This document shows, in pieces, positions 19,443 through 28,378 of a DNA stretch of 64,000 nucleotides. Made by a program: the position numbers and the translations under genes. The notes beneath the pieces are model-generated. The model saw only the letters and a program-made list of their open reading frames with translations, had not been told where the DNA came from and searched no databases. The stretch covers positions 1-64,000 of the forward strand of contig NZ_PGEM01000025.1 of the NCBI RefSeq assembly GCF_002934005.1, in the 5' to 3' direction. The DNA is from Cuspidothrix issatschenkoi CHARLIE-1 (GTDB lineage: Bacteria > Cyanobacteriota > Cyanobacteriia > Cyanobacteriales > Nostocaceae). How positions within the stretch are numbered: position 1 is the stretch's first letter; every line of letters begins with the position of its first letter.

Positions 19443-20924
19443 ATGACCACAGCTACACCCGTAAAAACTGAATACGAAGCGATTATTGGCTTAGAAACCC
19501 ATTGTCAACTCAGTACCAACACCAAAATCTTCTCCAATAGTTCTACAGCTTTTGGTGCTGACCCCAATACTAACATTGACCCTGTGTGTATGGGTTTACC
19601 AGGAGTTTTACCCGTACTTAACGCTAAGGTTTTAGAATACGCTGTGAAAACTGGTTTGGCGTTAAATTGTCAAATCGCTCGGTATAGTAAATTTGACCGC
19701 AAACAATATTTTTATCCTGATTTACCGAAAAATTACCAAATTTCTCAATATGATTTACCCATAGCAGAAGATGGTGGGATAGAAATTGAATTGGTAGATG
19801 ATGCAGGAAACCCCACCCGGAAACGTATTGGTATCACTCGCTTACACATGGAAGAGGATGCGGGAAAACTCGTACACGCAGGTAGTGAAAGGTTATCAGG
19901 TTCTAGCTATTCTCTTGTGGATTATAACCGCGCTGGTGTTCCTTTGGTAGAAATTGTTTCTGAGCCGGATTTGCGAACTGGCCAAGAAGCGGCTGAATAT
20001 GCCCAAGAACTGCGGCGGATTGTGCGCTATCTTGGTGTCAGTGATGGCAATATGCAAGAAGGTTCTCTGCGTTGTGATGTGAATATTTCTGTCCGTCCCG
20101 TAGGACAAGAGAAATTTGGCACTAAGGTAGAAATTAAGAACATGAACTCCTTTAGTGCGATTCAAAAAGCGATTGATTATGAAATTGAACGCCAAATCGC
20201 CGCCATTGAAGCAGGAGAAAAGATTATTCAAGAAACTCGGCTTTGGGAAGAAGGTTCACAACGCACCAGTAGTATGCGGGTGAAAGAAGGTTCTAGTGAT
20301 TATCGTTACTTTCCCGAACCGGATTTAGCTCCCATTGAAGTCACCCAAGCAGAATTAGACTTATGGTTAAGTGAATTACCCCAACTACCCGCCCAAAAAC
20401 GTCATCATTATGAAAATGAATTGGGACTTTCTGCCTATGATACTAGGGTCTTAACTGAGGATAAACCAGTGGCAGACTATTTTGAAAGTGCGATTGCTTT
20501 AGGTGCAAATCCTAAATCCGCAGCTAACTGGATTACTCAAGATATCGCTGGGTACTTAAATAAACAAAAACTCACCATCTCCGAAATTAAACTGACTGCG
20601 GCTAACCTAGCAGATGTGATTACCCGGATTGAAAATGGTAAAATTAGCAACGCCCAAGCTAAGGAAAAACTCACAGATTTATTAAATGGTGTTTCTCCCG
20701 AAGAAGCTTTTGCCGGTCAAGAACTCATTTCAGATCGTACTATTCTTGAACCGATTATTGATGAAATCATTGCCGCTAACCCCCAACAAGTAGAAAAATA
20801 CCGCAAGGGTAACACCAACCTCAAGGGCTTTTTTGTAGGACAAGTCCTGAAAAAAACCGACAAACGCGCAGAACCCAAACTTACCAATCAATTGGTAGAA
20901 GAAAAACTTAACGCGTCAGTGTAG
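19443..20924 (+). CDS. gatB: Asp-tRNA(Asn)/Glu-tRNA(Gln) amidotransferase subunit B
   Basis: GatB of the GatCAB complex binds mischarged Glu-tRNA(Gln) or Asp-tRNA(Asn) and activates the acyl group for amidation. The family start YEAIIGLETHCQLSTNTKIF is present. It continues with DPVCMGLPGVLPVLN, RKQYFYPDLPKNYQISQYD and the tail-domain motif NTNLKGFFVGQVLKKT near the end. The length of 493 residues is standard. gatA and gatC are not adjacent. Two candidate small RNAs with terminators follow directly. Confidence 0.96.
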   Translation: MTTATPVKTEYEAIIGLETHCQLSTNTKIFSNSSTAFGADPNTNIDPVCMGLPGVLPVLNAKVLEYAVKTGLALNCQIARYSKFDRKQYFYPDLPKNYQISQYDLPIAEDGGIEIELVDDAGNPTRKRIGITRLHMEEDAGKLVHAGSERLSGSSYSLVDYNRAGVPLVEIVSEPDLRTGQEAAEYAQELRRIVRYLGVSDGNMQEGSLRCDVNISVRPVGQEKFGTKVEIKNMNSFSAIQKAIDYEIERQIAAIEAGEKIIQETRLWEEGSQRTSSMRVKEGSSDYRYFPEPDLAPIEVTQAELDLWLSELPQLPAQKRHHYENELGLSAYDTRVLTEDKPVADYFESAIALGANPKSAANWITQDIAGYLNKQKLTISEIKLTAANLADVITRIENGKISNAQAKEKLTDLLNGVSPEEAFAGQELISDRTILEPIIDEIIAANPQQVEKYRKGNTNLKGFFVGQVLKKTDKRAEPKLTNQLVEEKLNASV

Positions 20925-20956
20925 GGTAACACCCCTCACCCTGAACATAGTACAAT

Positions 20957-21017
20957 GTGGTAGAAAGACGCAACTTGATTACCGGGAGAGCTAGTTCACA
21001 TTAGCTCTCTTTCTTTA
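20957..21017 (+). ncRNA. Candidate small RNA, copy 1
   Basis: After a TACAAT -10-like box (20951-20956) comes a stretch with GACGCAACTTGAT. It ends in the hairpin GAGAGCTA-GTTCACAT-TAGCTCTC followed by TTTCTTT. The whole unit from 20925 aligns almost gap-free with a second unit at 21166-21256. It could instead be only the gatB terminator, but the conserved -10-like box and body argue for a short transcript. Confidence 0.45.
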
Positions 21018-21197
21018 TATAGGAAACAGAGTCTATTTAGGGCTTGCTTAATAAAGCTATAACCGTTTATTAATAGGGGTTTTGCGGATTTTAAGAACTA
21101 TTCCCTCTCCTCACAGACAACTTTTTCAGCAAACCCTATTTATTTACACAAACTTTAAATAAAGGGGTTATGCCCCTCAGTGCTATAATGCTATATT

Positions 21198-21256
21198 GTG
21201 CTAAGTAGATGCACCCTGATAATTCTAGAGAGCTATCCAAGTGGCTCTCTTTTATT
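21198..21256 (+). ncRNA. Candidate small RNA, copy 2
   Basis: This is a paralogue of the unit at 20925-21017. It has a TATATT/TATAAT -10-like region (21184-21197) and a body GATGCACCCTGAT. The terminator is GAGAGCTA-TCCAAGT-GGCTCTC with TTTTATTTATTTT. Differences on both stem arms keep pairing possible. The 21018-21165 gap holds no other feature that I see. Confidence 0.45.
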
Positions 21257-21449
21257 TATTTTCTTGACTTGTGCGTAAGTCCTGAATGACGATTTTTAAC
21301 GCCAACCTACTTAATTTTTTGCCAGTAAAAAAAAGATTGTCAACAACAGATAAACTCACATATAGACATAAATACTGAACCCTATCAGACAACCCCAAGG
21401 GGATAAGTCAGGGAAAGTACAAAGGATAAATATAATTGTGAGCAAAATT

Positions 21450-22691
21450 ATGGCAGACTGGCAAATAATTTCTGGTGGTGTGACAGCAGCGCGAGGGTAT
21501 AAAGCTGGAGGAATTACGGCGGGGTTAAAGGCTTCGGGATTGCCGGATTTAGCTTTAATAGTATCAGATGTGGAGGCGATCGCTGCTGGTGTATTCACCA
21601 CTAGCCATGTCAAAGCAGCCTGTGTAGATTACTGCCGTCAAATGTTGCAAGGAAAACACAGTGCTAGGGCTATTCTCTGTAATGCGGGACAAGCTAACGC
21701 CGCTACAGGTGAACAAGGTGTGAAAGATGCCCAGGAATGTGCAGACTTATTAGCCCAGGAATTAGGTATTAACCCGGAATCCATTTTATTAGCTTCTACG
21801 GGCGTAATTGGTCAACGGATTAAAATGGATATTTTGCGGGGTGGTATTCCCAAGGTTGTGGCCGCACTATCAGAAACGGGTTCAGATGCAGCCGCCGGGG
21901 CAATTATTACTACAGATTTAGTTACAAAATCTATTGCTTTAGAAACAACTATACATGATCGCCCGGTGAGAATTGGCGGTATTGCCAAAGGTTCGGGAAT
22001 GATTCACCCCAATATGGCGACAATGTTGGCCTTTGTTACCTGTGATGCGGCGGTATCTTCGACTCTATGGCAACAAATGTTAACCAGGGCGGCAGATAGA
22101 AGTTTTAATTCTATCACTGTGGATGGTGATACTAGTACCAATGATTGTTTAATTGCTTTAGCTAATGGTGAATCTCGCACCCCGGCAATTACGGAAATGG
22201 GTGCAGAAGCCCAGAAACTAGAAGCTATGTTAACAGAAGTATGTCAGCATTTAGCAAAAGCGATCGCTCGTGATGGAGAAGGGGCAACCTGTTTAATCGA
22301 AGTTCAAGTCAGTGGCGCACATGATGAATTAGCAGCGCGACAAATTGCCAAAACCATTGCGGGGTCTTCTTTAGTGAAGGCGGCCATTTTTGGTCATGAC
22401 CCCAACTGGGGACGGATTGCGGCGGCTGCTGGACGGGCTGGAGTTCCTTTTGAACAGGAAAATCTCTCTATTAAATTAGGTGATATTTTACTGTTTGAAA
22501 ATGGTCAACCTTTGTCTTTTGATAAGGCTGCGGCCAGTGCATATTTGCAAGCAGCAGCTAGTGGTGAATATCTGCAATCGGATACGGTGTTAATTTCCGT
22601 CGGTGTAGGTCATGGTCATGGTGTTGGTAAGGCTTGGGGCTGTGATCTCAGCTATGATTATGTGAGGATTAATGCTGAGTATACGACGTAA
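21450..22691 (+). CDS. argJ: Bifunctional ornithine acetyltransferase / N-acetylglutamate synthase
   Basis: Recycles acetyl from N-acetylornithine to glutamate in the cyclic arginine pathway; many members also use acetyl-CoA. The ATG at 21450 (MADWQIISGGVTAARGYKAGG) fits the family start better than an in-frame GTG at 21438, giving 413 residues. The self-cleavage site lies in KGSGMIHPNMATMLAF, with Thr191 becoming the N-terminal nucleophile of the beta chain. SITVDGDTSTNDC and GHDPNWGRI are further signatures. Confidence 0.95.
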   Translation: MADWQIISGGVTAARGYKAGGITAGLKASGLPDLALIVSDVEAIAAGVFTTSHVKAACVDYCRQMLQGKHSARAILCNAGQANAATGEQGVKDAQECADLLAQELGINPESILLASTGVIGQRIKMDILRGGIPKVVAALSETGSDAAAGAIITTDLVTKSIALETTIHDRPVRIGGIAKGSGMIHPNMATMLAFVTCDAAVSSTLWQQMLTRAADRSFNSITVDGDTSTNDCLIALANGESRTPAITEMGAEAQKLEAMLTEVCQHLAKAIARDGEGATCLIEVQVSGAHDELAARQIAKTIAGSSLVKAAIFGHDPNWGRIAAAAGRAGVPFEQENLSIKLGDILLFENGQPLSFDKAAASAYLQAAASGEYLQSDTVLISVGVGHGHGVGKAWGCDLSYDYVRINAEYTT

Positions 22692-22995
22692 ATAGATTAA
22701 TTAGCCTTGGAGATTACAGAGGAAAGCACTCGGACATAAAATCAATCGTTTCAGAGATATGTTATTGCCCAAATGCCTCGCCCTTAAATCTCCTCAATTA
22801 TTCGGTAGGGGCGGGGTTTCCCGCCCTCTATTGTATTGCATCCCACCGATAACAGTTGATCAAAAAATATTTGACATTGCTAAACACAGTTAAATCTGCG
22901 TGTTATATTTATGATCATATCTATTTTTTCTTGTCATACCTGTTGCTTTTTACTAAGTATTGGGTAAAATATAAATATACCTATAAAACATACAG
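22692..22995. other. Spacer with a GC hairpin repeat
   Basis: No gene is seen. GGGGCGGG-GTTT-CCCGCCC at 22808-22826 is a hairpin also found at 34711-34730 and 50659-50678, next to the phrase about (CCCC)TAC. The rest is AT-rich and leads into the ThiF fragment. Confidence 0.5.
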
Positions 22996-23463
22996 ATGGA
23001 GTCTTTTGTTATCACAGATCACCAAGAGAGTCGTTATGATCGTCATCATCTCATTGATTGGTGGGATCAGCAACGACTAAAAGCAGCTAAAATCCTAGTT
23101 GCTGGTGCAGGTGCTTTAGGGAACGAAGTCTTAAAAAATCTGGCTTTGGTGGGTGTGGGAAATATCACAGTTATTGACTTTGATACAGTTTCCATCACTA
23201 ACCTCACTCGTTCGGTTTTATTTCGAGAGTCTGATGTCGGTTTACCAAAAGTAGAAATTGCCCGTCAAAGGGTATTAGAACCTCATGGTGAATCTTGGTT
23301 AAAACCAGAAATGTTAGTTAATCTCCCAACAACTAACTATGATATAATTCCTGAATCTGATATTTTGAATACTTTAGAAATAGAAGCAAATGTAAAAATT
23401 GAATGGCAAGATATGAGAATATCACAAGGGACAAATAATATTGAATGGATAGACATGAGATAA
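22996..23463 (+). pseudogene. Truncated ThiF/MoeB/E1-like adenylyltransferase
   Basis: Residues about 10-95 are a clear E1-like nucleotide-binding start: SRYDRHHLIDWWDQQRLKAA, AKILVAGAGALGNEVLKNLAL, then NITVIDFDTVSITNLTRS and LPKVEIARQRV. The family activates ubiquitin-like or ThiS-like C-termini by adenylation and needs a catalytic cysteine and more than 230 residues. Here homology stops after about residue 97. An unrelated tail (LPTTNYDIIPESDILNTLEIEA...) runs to a stop at 155. It is most likely a decayed or recombined remnant, although the frame is intact and could be expressed. Confidence 0.65.
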
Positions 23464-23580
23464 ACTCATATCCTGAAAATCCTGAAATCCTGGACATCCT
23501 GATATGACTACACCACACTTCGCTATCAGACAAAATGCAAATATGTTACAATATCAATAGACCTGATCAGCAAAATAACT

Positions 23581-23802
23581 ATGAACAACTTAACCTTGGA
23601 AAACTTCTTCAAACAAGTAGATACTTTAACAACAGAAGAAAAAATAGAATTAATCAATTATTTAACTAGACAAATAGAAAATCAGCCAATTCCAACGACA
23701 TCTAAAAACCTAGTAGAAGTATTACAAAATTCTCCTTTAGTTGGAGTAGATTTAGATTTAGAACGTGACCAGGATTTTGATAACCGCAACATAGAATTAT
23801 GA
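23581..23802 (+). CDS. VapB-like antitoxin
   Basis: A 73-residue acidic, helical protein: LENFFKQVDTLTTEEKIELINYLTRQIE, then a C-terminal segment LVGVDLDLERDQDFDNR of the kind that threads into a PIN toxin. Its stop overlaps the start of a PIN-domain gene (ATGA at 23799), the standard vapBC layout. The toxin partner is truncated, so this is probably an orphan antitoxin, or it neutralises related toxins elsewhere. Confidence 0.65.
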   Translation: MNNLTLENFFKQVDTLTTEEKIELINYLTRQIENQPIPTTSKNLVEVLQNSPLVGVDLDLERDQDFDNRNIEL

Positions 23803-23972
23803 ACTATATTTTAGATACAAATATCGTTTCTGAATTAATTGCCAAACAACCAAATCAAACAGTAATAGAGTGGATTAAAACTTTAAATCCAGAAAATCTA
23901 CTTCTGAGTGTCATCACCATTGGAGAAGGGATAGATATTCTGGTAATTAATCCTTTTGAAAACCTAAGATAA
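23799..23972 (+). pseudogene. Truncated VapC PIN-domain toxin
   Basis: It reads MNYILDTNIVSELIAKQPNQ...WIKTLNPENLLLSVITIGE, the first half of a VapC-type PIN RNase. This includes the first catalytic Asp (LDTN) and the Glu of TIGE. After residue 43 it runs into an unrelated tail and stops at residue 57, whereas intact VapC has about 135-140 residues with two more acidic residues. It should therefore be inactive. Confidence 0.7.
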
Positions 23973-24013
23973 TCTGAGTAAATGAGAAAAAGTACAAATC
24001 AACATCTCTAAAA

Positions 24014-24050
24014 AGTCGGGTATCTATTCACTTAACCTAGATACCGGACT
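24014..24050. repeat. Imperfect palindrome at the break of the DUF433 gene
   Basis: AGTCGGGTATCT (24014-24025) faces AGATACCGGACT (24039-24050). The arms belong to the same repeat as the perfect palindrome at 24449-24481. The element lies exactly where the DUF433 reading frame begins, so its insertion may have removed the 5' half of that gene. Confidence 0.6.
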
Positions 24051-24056
24051 CCTTGA

Positions 24057-24299
24057 AGAATTGGAGATGCTCCTGAAATTATAGCCCAAAACTTTCCTTT
24101 ACTGTCATTAGAACAAGTTTATGGCGCGATCGCCTTCTATCTTGCTAACCGTGAAGCAATTGATACTTATTTAAAGCAAGGTGAAGCAGAGTTTAAAAAA
24201 TTACAACAATTAACTAGAGAAAAAAGTCATTTATTATACCAGAAATTAAAAAACCAGTCAAATCCAAAAATGGGAAACAATATAAAGACTAATTCATAA
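24057..24299 (+). pseudogene. 5'-truncated DUF433-type antitoxin-like gene
   Basis: The frame is open from 24057 and reads RIGDAPEIIAQNFPLLSLEQ, then VYGAIAFYLANREAIDTYL and a helical polar tail to a stop at 24299. This is the C-terminal half of the DUF433 pattern (a small helix-turn-helix-like domain often paired with PIN toxins). The N-terminal half and any start codon are missing, replaced by the palindromic repeat. Confidence 0.6.
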
Positions 24300-24448
24300 G
24301 TATCAGGATTTTAGTGAATTGGTATACAAAGTTTTAGACTGTTGGGTTTCGTACCTCAACCCAACCTACATCAATCCAAAATCCAAAATCTAAAATCCAA
24401 AATGGGATAAGTAGATCAACACAATTAAGCGTAAAATATCAAGTTAAT

Positions 24449-24481
24449 AGATACCCGACTTCTCAAAGAAGTCGGGTATCT
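24449..24481. repeat. Perfect 15-bp palindrome repeat
   Basis: AGATACCCGACTTCT-CAA-AGAAGTCGGGTATCT is a perfect 15-bp inverted repeat with a three-base loop. Related half-copies occur at 24014-24050 and 19339-19357. Upstream, 24368-24404 is a CCAAAAT-type heptamer array. No gene is seen between 24300 and 24570. Confidence 0.75.
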
Positions 24482-24570
24482 GGGTTTTAGGTGTTTTAAC
24501 CTTCGCGTACTTATATACTAAATATAAATTGCTTGAATATTTAAGAAACTTTTACCTGGCGGTGTATCTT

Positions 24571-25002
24571 ATGAGATTACGTTCACTTCAATTGATTTTT
24601 ATAGCTGGTTTAGTGGGTTTACTTTCCTGGATATGGACTCCCACAGCCTCGGCGTTAACACAACTGAAATTATTTGATATTTCCTACCACAATTGTCCAC
24701 CAGAATTAGCCACCGGAACAGTCACCAGCAACGGTTCAAATTTCGCTAGTTGCTTTCTAGTTACTGGTAAGGTAGAAAACAAGACCTATAAAACTGTCTA
24801 TGATGCGGATATTTTTGGCCGCATTTATGATAAAAATAATGATCCTATATTACAAAATCGTACTCGTCTCGGTTCTATAGCCGAAGTTCCCCCAGGAGTT
24901 AGCGATTTTGAATTTCGTATTTCTGTACCTAGTAATCAACCTTTACCATTGCAGCTTAAACAGTTTAAGGCTGCGGGTTTTAGCAGTCAGGTTAGAAGAT
25001 AA
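24571..25002 (+). CDS. Exported protein of unknown function (FxLYD-like pattern)
   Basis: ATG at 24571 (MRLRSLQLIF) is preferred over an upstream TTG at 24529 because it gives a normal signal peptide: basic start, core LIFIAGLVGLLSWIW, and cleavage near TASA. The mature part of about 110 residues is beta-rich. It includes SCFLVTGKVENKTYKTVYDADIFGRIYD, then IAEVPPGVSDFEFRISVP, a layout like FxLYD/immunoglobulin-like periplasmic domains. That is inference. Two cysteines (NCPPE, ASCFL) could pair. A strong terminator follows. Confidence 0.6.
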   Translation: MRLRSLQLIFIAGLVGLLSWIWTPTASALTQLKLFDISYHNCPPELATGTVTSNGSNFASCFLVTGKVENKTYKTVYDADIFGRIYDKNNDPILQNRTRLGSIAEVPPGVSDFEFRISVPSNQPLPLQLKQFKAAGFSSQVRR

Positions 25003-25066
25003 GCTGTTACGCACCTACATTTTGCGGAAAAACTTAACCTCAAAGGTTTTCCGTCTAGTCTCTTAT

Positions 25067-25091
25067 AACGGGGATTTATACCCCGTTTTTT
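25067..25091 (+). terminator. Rho-independent terminator
   Basis: AACGGGG-ATTTATA-CCCCGTT followed by TTTT lies 65 bp beyond the exported-protein gene. The stem is perfect. The A-rich left side also makes it usable for the convergent yggT transcript. Confidence 0.75.
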
Positions 25092-25104
25092 GTACCAACC
25101 CTAA

Positions 25105-25383
25105 TTATAATCCCTGGGTCAAACCGCTACCAGCTAAACCGCGGAGAATATCACCAACAATGTTCAATGCTACAAATGCTAGGATAGGGGAGAAATCCAT
25201 GCCTCCCAAAGGGGGAATAATGGAGCGAAACAGATTTAGGTAGGGGTCGCTAATTTGGCTCAAAGCCGCAAAGGGCTGATTATACCAGTTAACAGAGGGA
25301 AACCAAGTCAATAGGACTCGAATAATTAGCAAACAACTGTAAATGAATACAAACTTGTCCAGGGTGGTAATGAGTAAATTCAT
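25105..25383 (-). CDS. YggT/YlmG family membrane protein
   Basis: A 92-residue protein with two hydrophobic segments (about 10-28 and 64-84) separated by the family loop WFPSVNWYNQPFAAL and SDPYLNLFRSIIPPLGGMDFSPI. The second phrase is a hallmark of YggT/YlmG proteins. Relatives influence chloroplast or cyanobacterial nucleoid organisation and septum-associated processes; the precise biochemical role is open. It converges on the terminator at 25067. Confidence 0.88.
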   Translation of the reverse strand: MNLLITTLDKFVFIYSCLLIIRVLLTWFPSVNWYNQPFAALSQISDPYLNLFRSIIPPLGGMDFSPILAFVALNIVGDILRGLAGSGLTQGL

Positions 25384-25495
25384 GGATGGGTAACTTTCCT
25401 GTTAAATGTCAAACATAGATTCATGATTGATTTTAATTTAGCGCACGTCACAATTGTGTGGCTATCAATATAACTAAGGAAATCCTGAAGACGGT

Positions 25496-25825
25496 TTATT
25501 CATTGCCAACAGATGAATTGTTGTTGACATTTCCCAACTGCTTCCGCACATCATCTATTGTGGCATTGAGTTGGGCAATTTTATCTTCAAGCGATCGCCT
25601 GGTTGCTTCTATTTCGACATTTTCACGGGATGAGGCTTTAATTTGCCGTCTTTTGGCTGTTCCTGACTGGGAATCAGTTTCACTACCAGTTAAACCTTCT
25701 TCCTCTTCATTTGCCAGTCTAGCATCTAAGCGTGAACTAATCACCGCACCTAAAACACCGCCAACCACACCTCCTATCAATGTTCCCAGCATTAACCCAC
25801 TAGCAAAACCATCTTGTTGACTCAT
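25496..25825 (-). CDS. Small membrane-anchored coiled-coil (YtxH-like) protein
   Basis: The ATG at 25825 (MSQQDGFASG) follows a purine-rich ribosome-binding site (GGAAGGCGG) and is preferred over the in-frame start at 25882; the product is 109 residues. A glycine-rich membrane helix (LMLGTLIGGVVGGVLGAVISS, about 11-31) is followed by an acidic linker and a heptad-like helix (ATRRSLEDKIAQLNATIDDVRKQL). The pattern resembles YtxH/gas-vesicle-type small envelope proteins. No function can be assigned. Confidence 0.65.
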   Translation of the reverse strand: MSQQDGFASGLMLGTLIGGVVGGVLGAVISSRLDARLANEEEEGLTGSETDSQSGTAKRRQIKASSRENVEIEATRRSLEDKIAQLNATIDDVRKQLGNVNNNSSVGNE

Positions 25826-25902
25826 ATTTTTACCGCCTTCCTTGAAAATAAGCAACTTTGACAATACTTTAGCTATTTTCACAGACTTAGCCGCATCCTG
25901 TG

Positions 25903-26556
25903 TTAAGTCCCAAAAATGCGATCGCCCGCATCCCCCAATCCTGGTACAATGTATCCTTGATCATTCAGTATTTCATCAATAGTAGCGGTGTAAATAATCA
26001 AGCCAGGATAAGCAGCAGCCAACTTTTGCAAAGCCGGAGGACAAGCAACCACAGATACAATTCTAATCAAAGCCGGGTCAACACCTCTTTGAGTCAATTC
26101 CTCCATTGCTACCATTATAGAACCTCCTGTAGCCAACATTGGCTCAGTGATTAACACCCGTGTTTCCGGAGCAAATTTTTCCGGCAGTTTATTCAAATAA
26201 CAAACCGCTTCTAGAGTTTCTTCATTTCGCGCCAAGCCAAGATGATAAACTGACGCTAAGGGCAGTAAACCCTGCGCTCCCTCTAACAAGCCTAACCCAG
26301 CCCGCAAAATCGGCACAACCGCCACAGGCATGTGGGGATCAATAAAAGTTGCTGGACAGGTGGCCAAAGGCGTTTGCACAGTCGTTTCTTGAGTTGGTAG
26401 CCACTCTCTCACCGCTTCATAAGTGAGCCATCTGCCTAATTCAGTAATAGCAGAACGAAATAATACCGATGGTGTAGCTACATCACGGGCAACGCCTAAC
26501 CAGTGCTGAATTAGGGGATGGGGTGGGACATAGATACGCAGTTGTTGTTGCGTCAT
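25903..26556 (-). CDS. upp: Uracil phosphoribosyltransferase
   Basis: Salvages uracil with PRPP to UMP. ATG at 26556 (MTQQQLRIYVPPHPLIQHW) is chosen over a TTG six bases upstream, giving 217 residues. Visible family elements are VVPILRAGLGLLEGA, which contacts PRPP, and EPMLATGGSIMVA, the PRPP-binding loop. The C-terminal YIVPGLGDAGDRIFGT is the uracil-binding tail. This is the standard length; pyrR-type regulators are shorter and lack the tail. Confidence 0.94.
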   Translation of the reverse strand: MTQQQLRIYVPPHPLIQHWLGVARDVATPSVLFRSAITELGRWLTYEAVREWLPTQETTVQTPLATCPATFIDPHMPVAVVPILRAGLGLLEGAQGLLPLASVYHLGLARNEETLEAVCYLNKLPEKFAPETRVLITEPMLATGGSIMVAMEELTQRGVDPALIRIVSVVACPPALQKLAAAYPGLIIYTATIDEILNDQGYIVPGLGDAGDRIFGT

Positions 26557-26869
26557 AACCAAAAATGGGCGGCTTGATAATTGTCTTTTTACTGAAAAAT
26601 CATCATACAGCAGAATTCATAGAGTCAGGCGTAAAATCCGCACCATACTTCCCTTCCTGACAAGCTGGCAAAATTTATTGATAATTATTATCATTAATAG
26701 TTGACAAGAATTCTCAATCATGGTTATATTAATATTCGAGTGTTCTCCTCTCTTTAAAGGATCGGTAGACGGGATAAGTCTGCTGCTGCTGACTTTTCCC
26801 ACTTTTTTATAGTTATGACACAAGCTAAAACTAAAGATAAATATTTTTCCCAATTACCAATTACCTACT
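26557..26869. other. Divergent promoter region between upp and crtH
   Basis: A 313-bp AT-rich region that must hold both promoters. No gene or strong structure is seen; TTGACAAGAATTCTCAATCATGG-like DNA at about 26700 may contain a -35 element for crtH. Confidence 0.35.
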
Positions 26870-28378
26870 ATGATAAATTCCCCATTATTTGATGTCATTA
26901 TTATTGGTTCTGGTATTGGTGGCCTAGTTACAGCCAGCCAATTAGCGGCAAAAGGGGCAAAAGTTCTAGTTCTAGAAAGTTATGTCATACCAGGTGGTAG
27001 TGCCGGGTATTTTCAAAGACAAGGATATACATTTGATGTCGGTGCATCCATGATTTTTGGTATGGGAAGTCAAGGTACAACCAACTTACTCACCCGTGCC
27101 TTAGATGCGGTCAATATTACTCTAAAAACCATTCCAGATGATGTCCAAATTCACTACCATCTCCCAGATAATTTAGATATTAAAGTTGATAGAGATTATG
27201 AAAAATTTTTACAAAATCTGATTGCTTATTTTCCCCATGAAGCCAAAGGAATAAGGCGTTTTTATGATGAATGTCAAAAAGTATTTAACTGCCTAAATAA
27301 TATTGAATTATTATCCTTAGAAGAACCTAGATATTTATTGCGGGTATTTCTCAAAAATCCCTTAGCTTGTCTAGGTTTAGCTAAATATTTACCATTAAAT
27401 GTAGGAGACGTTGCACAACGTTATATTAAAGATCCGCTATTATTAAAATTTATTGATATAGAATGTTATTGTTGGTCAGTAGTTCCAGCGGCCATGACAC
27501 CGATGATTAATGCTGGTATGGTGTTTTCTGATAGACACTATGGCGGAGTAAATTATCCTCAAGGTGGAGTGGGCAAAATTGCTGAAAAATTGGTGACAGG
27601 TTTAGAAAGAGCTGGTGGTAAAATTCAATATCAAGCCAGAGTCACCAAAATCATTATAGAACAGGGAAAAGCTATTGGTGTAGAATTAGCCAATGGTCAG
27701 ACCTATCACGCAAAAACAGTAGTATCTAATGCTACCCGATGGGATACCTTTACAAAATTACTGCCACCAGAAAATATCCCAGCTAATGAGAAACTATGGC
27801 AACAAAGGTATGAAAAATCTCCCAGTTTTTTAAGTTTGCATATAGGTGTAAAAGCATCTGTATTACCTTTAGGGACCCAGTGCCATCATATTCTTTTAAC
27901 AGACTGGCAAGAAATGACGGCCGCACAAGGGACAATTTTTGTCTCCATTCCTACGTTGCTTGATCCCAACTTAGCACCTCCAGGATATCATATTATCCAT
28001 GCCTTTACCCCTGATTGGATAACTAATTGGCAAGGACTTTCACCAAAGGAATATGAAGAGAAAAAAGAAATAGCGGCGGGGCAAATTATTGACAGACTGG
28101 AAGCCATTTTTCCTGGTTTAGATGCTGGTTTAGATTATTTAGAAATTGGCACTCCTCGCACCCACCGCCGCTTTTTAAACCGGATAGATGGAACCTATGG
28201 ACCTATACCTAAACGTAAATTATGGGGGTTATTAGCAATGCCTTTTAATCGCACTGCTATTCCTGGTTTATATTGTGTAGGAGATAGCACCTTTCCCGGG
28301 CAAGGTTTAAATGCGGTAGCTTTTTCTGGGTTTGCTTGCGCTCACCGGATTGGTGTAGATTTGGGAGTGAAGAAATAG
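26870..28378 (+). CDS. crtH: Carotenoid isomerase (CrtISO)
   Basis: Converts poly-cis-lycopene to all-trans-lycopene in cyanobacterial and plant carotenoid synthesis. The 502-residue flavoprotein starts with the FAD-binding fold FDVIIIGSGIGGLVTASQLAAKGAKVLVLE, then GGSAGYFQRQGYTFDVGASMIFGMG as in CrtISO. It ends with GLYCVGDSTFPGQGLNAVAFSG, the C-terminal FAD contact. CrtI-type desaturases share the fold, but the internal blocks (CYCWSVVPAAMTPMINAGMVF) follow CrtH. Confidence 0.92.
   Translation: MINSPLFDVIIIGSGIGGLVTASQLAAKGAKVLVLESYVIPGGSAGYFQRQGYTFDVGASMIFGMGSQGTTNLLTRALDAVNITLKTIPDDVQIHYHLPDNLDIKVDRDYEKFLQNLIAYFPHEAKGIRRFYDECQKVFNCLNNIELLSLEEPRYLLRVFLKNPLACLGLAKYLPLNVGDVAQRYIKDPLLLKFIDIECYCWSVVPAAMTPMINAGMVFSDRHYGGVNYPQGGVGKIAEKLVTGLERAGGKIQYQARVTKIIIEQGKAIGVELANGQTYHAKTVVSNATRWDTFTKLLPPENIPANEKLWQQRYEKSPSFLSLHIGVKASVLPLGTQCHHILLTDWQEMTAAQGTIFVSIPTLLDPNLAPPGYHIIHAFTPDWITNWQGLSPKEYEEKKEIAAGQIIDRLEAIFPGLDAGLDYLEIGTPRTHRRFLNRIDGTYGPIPKRKLWGLLAMPFNRTAIPGLYCVGDSTFPGQGLNAVAFSGFACAHRIGVDLGVKK

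Noticed and set aside
25458-25820. 120-codon plus-strand frame
   Set aside because: It is antisense to the YtxH-like gene, which has a good start, a membrane helix and a coiled coil.
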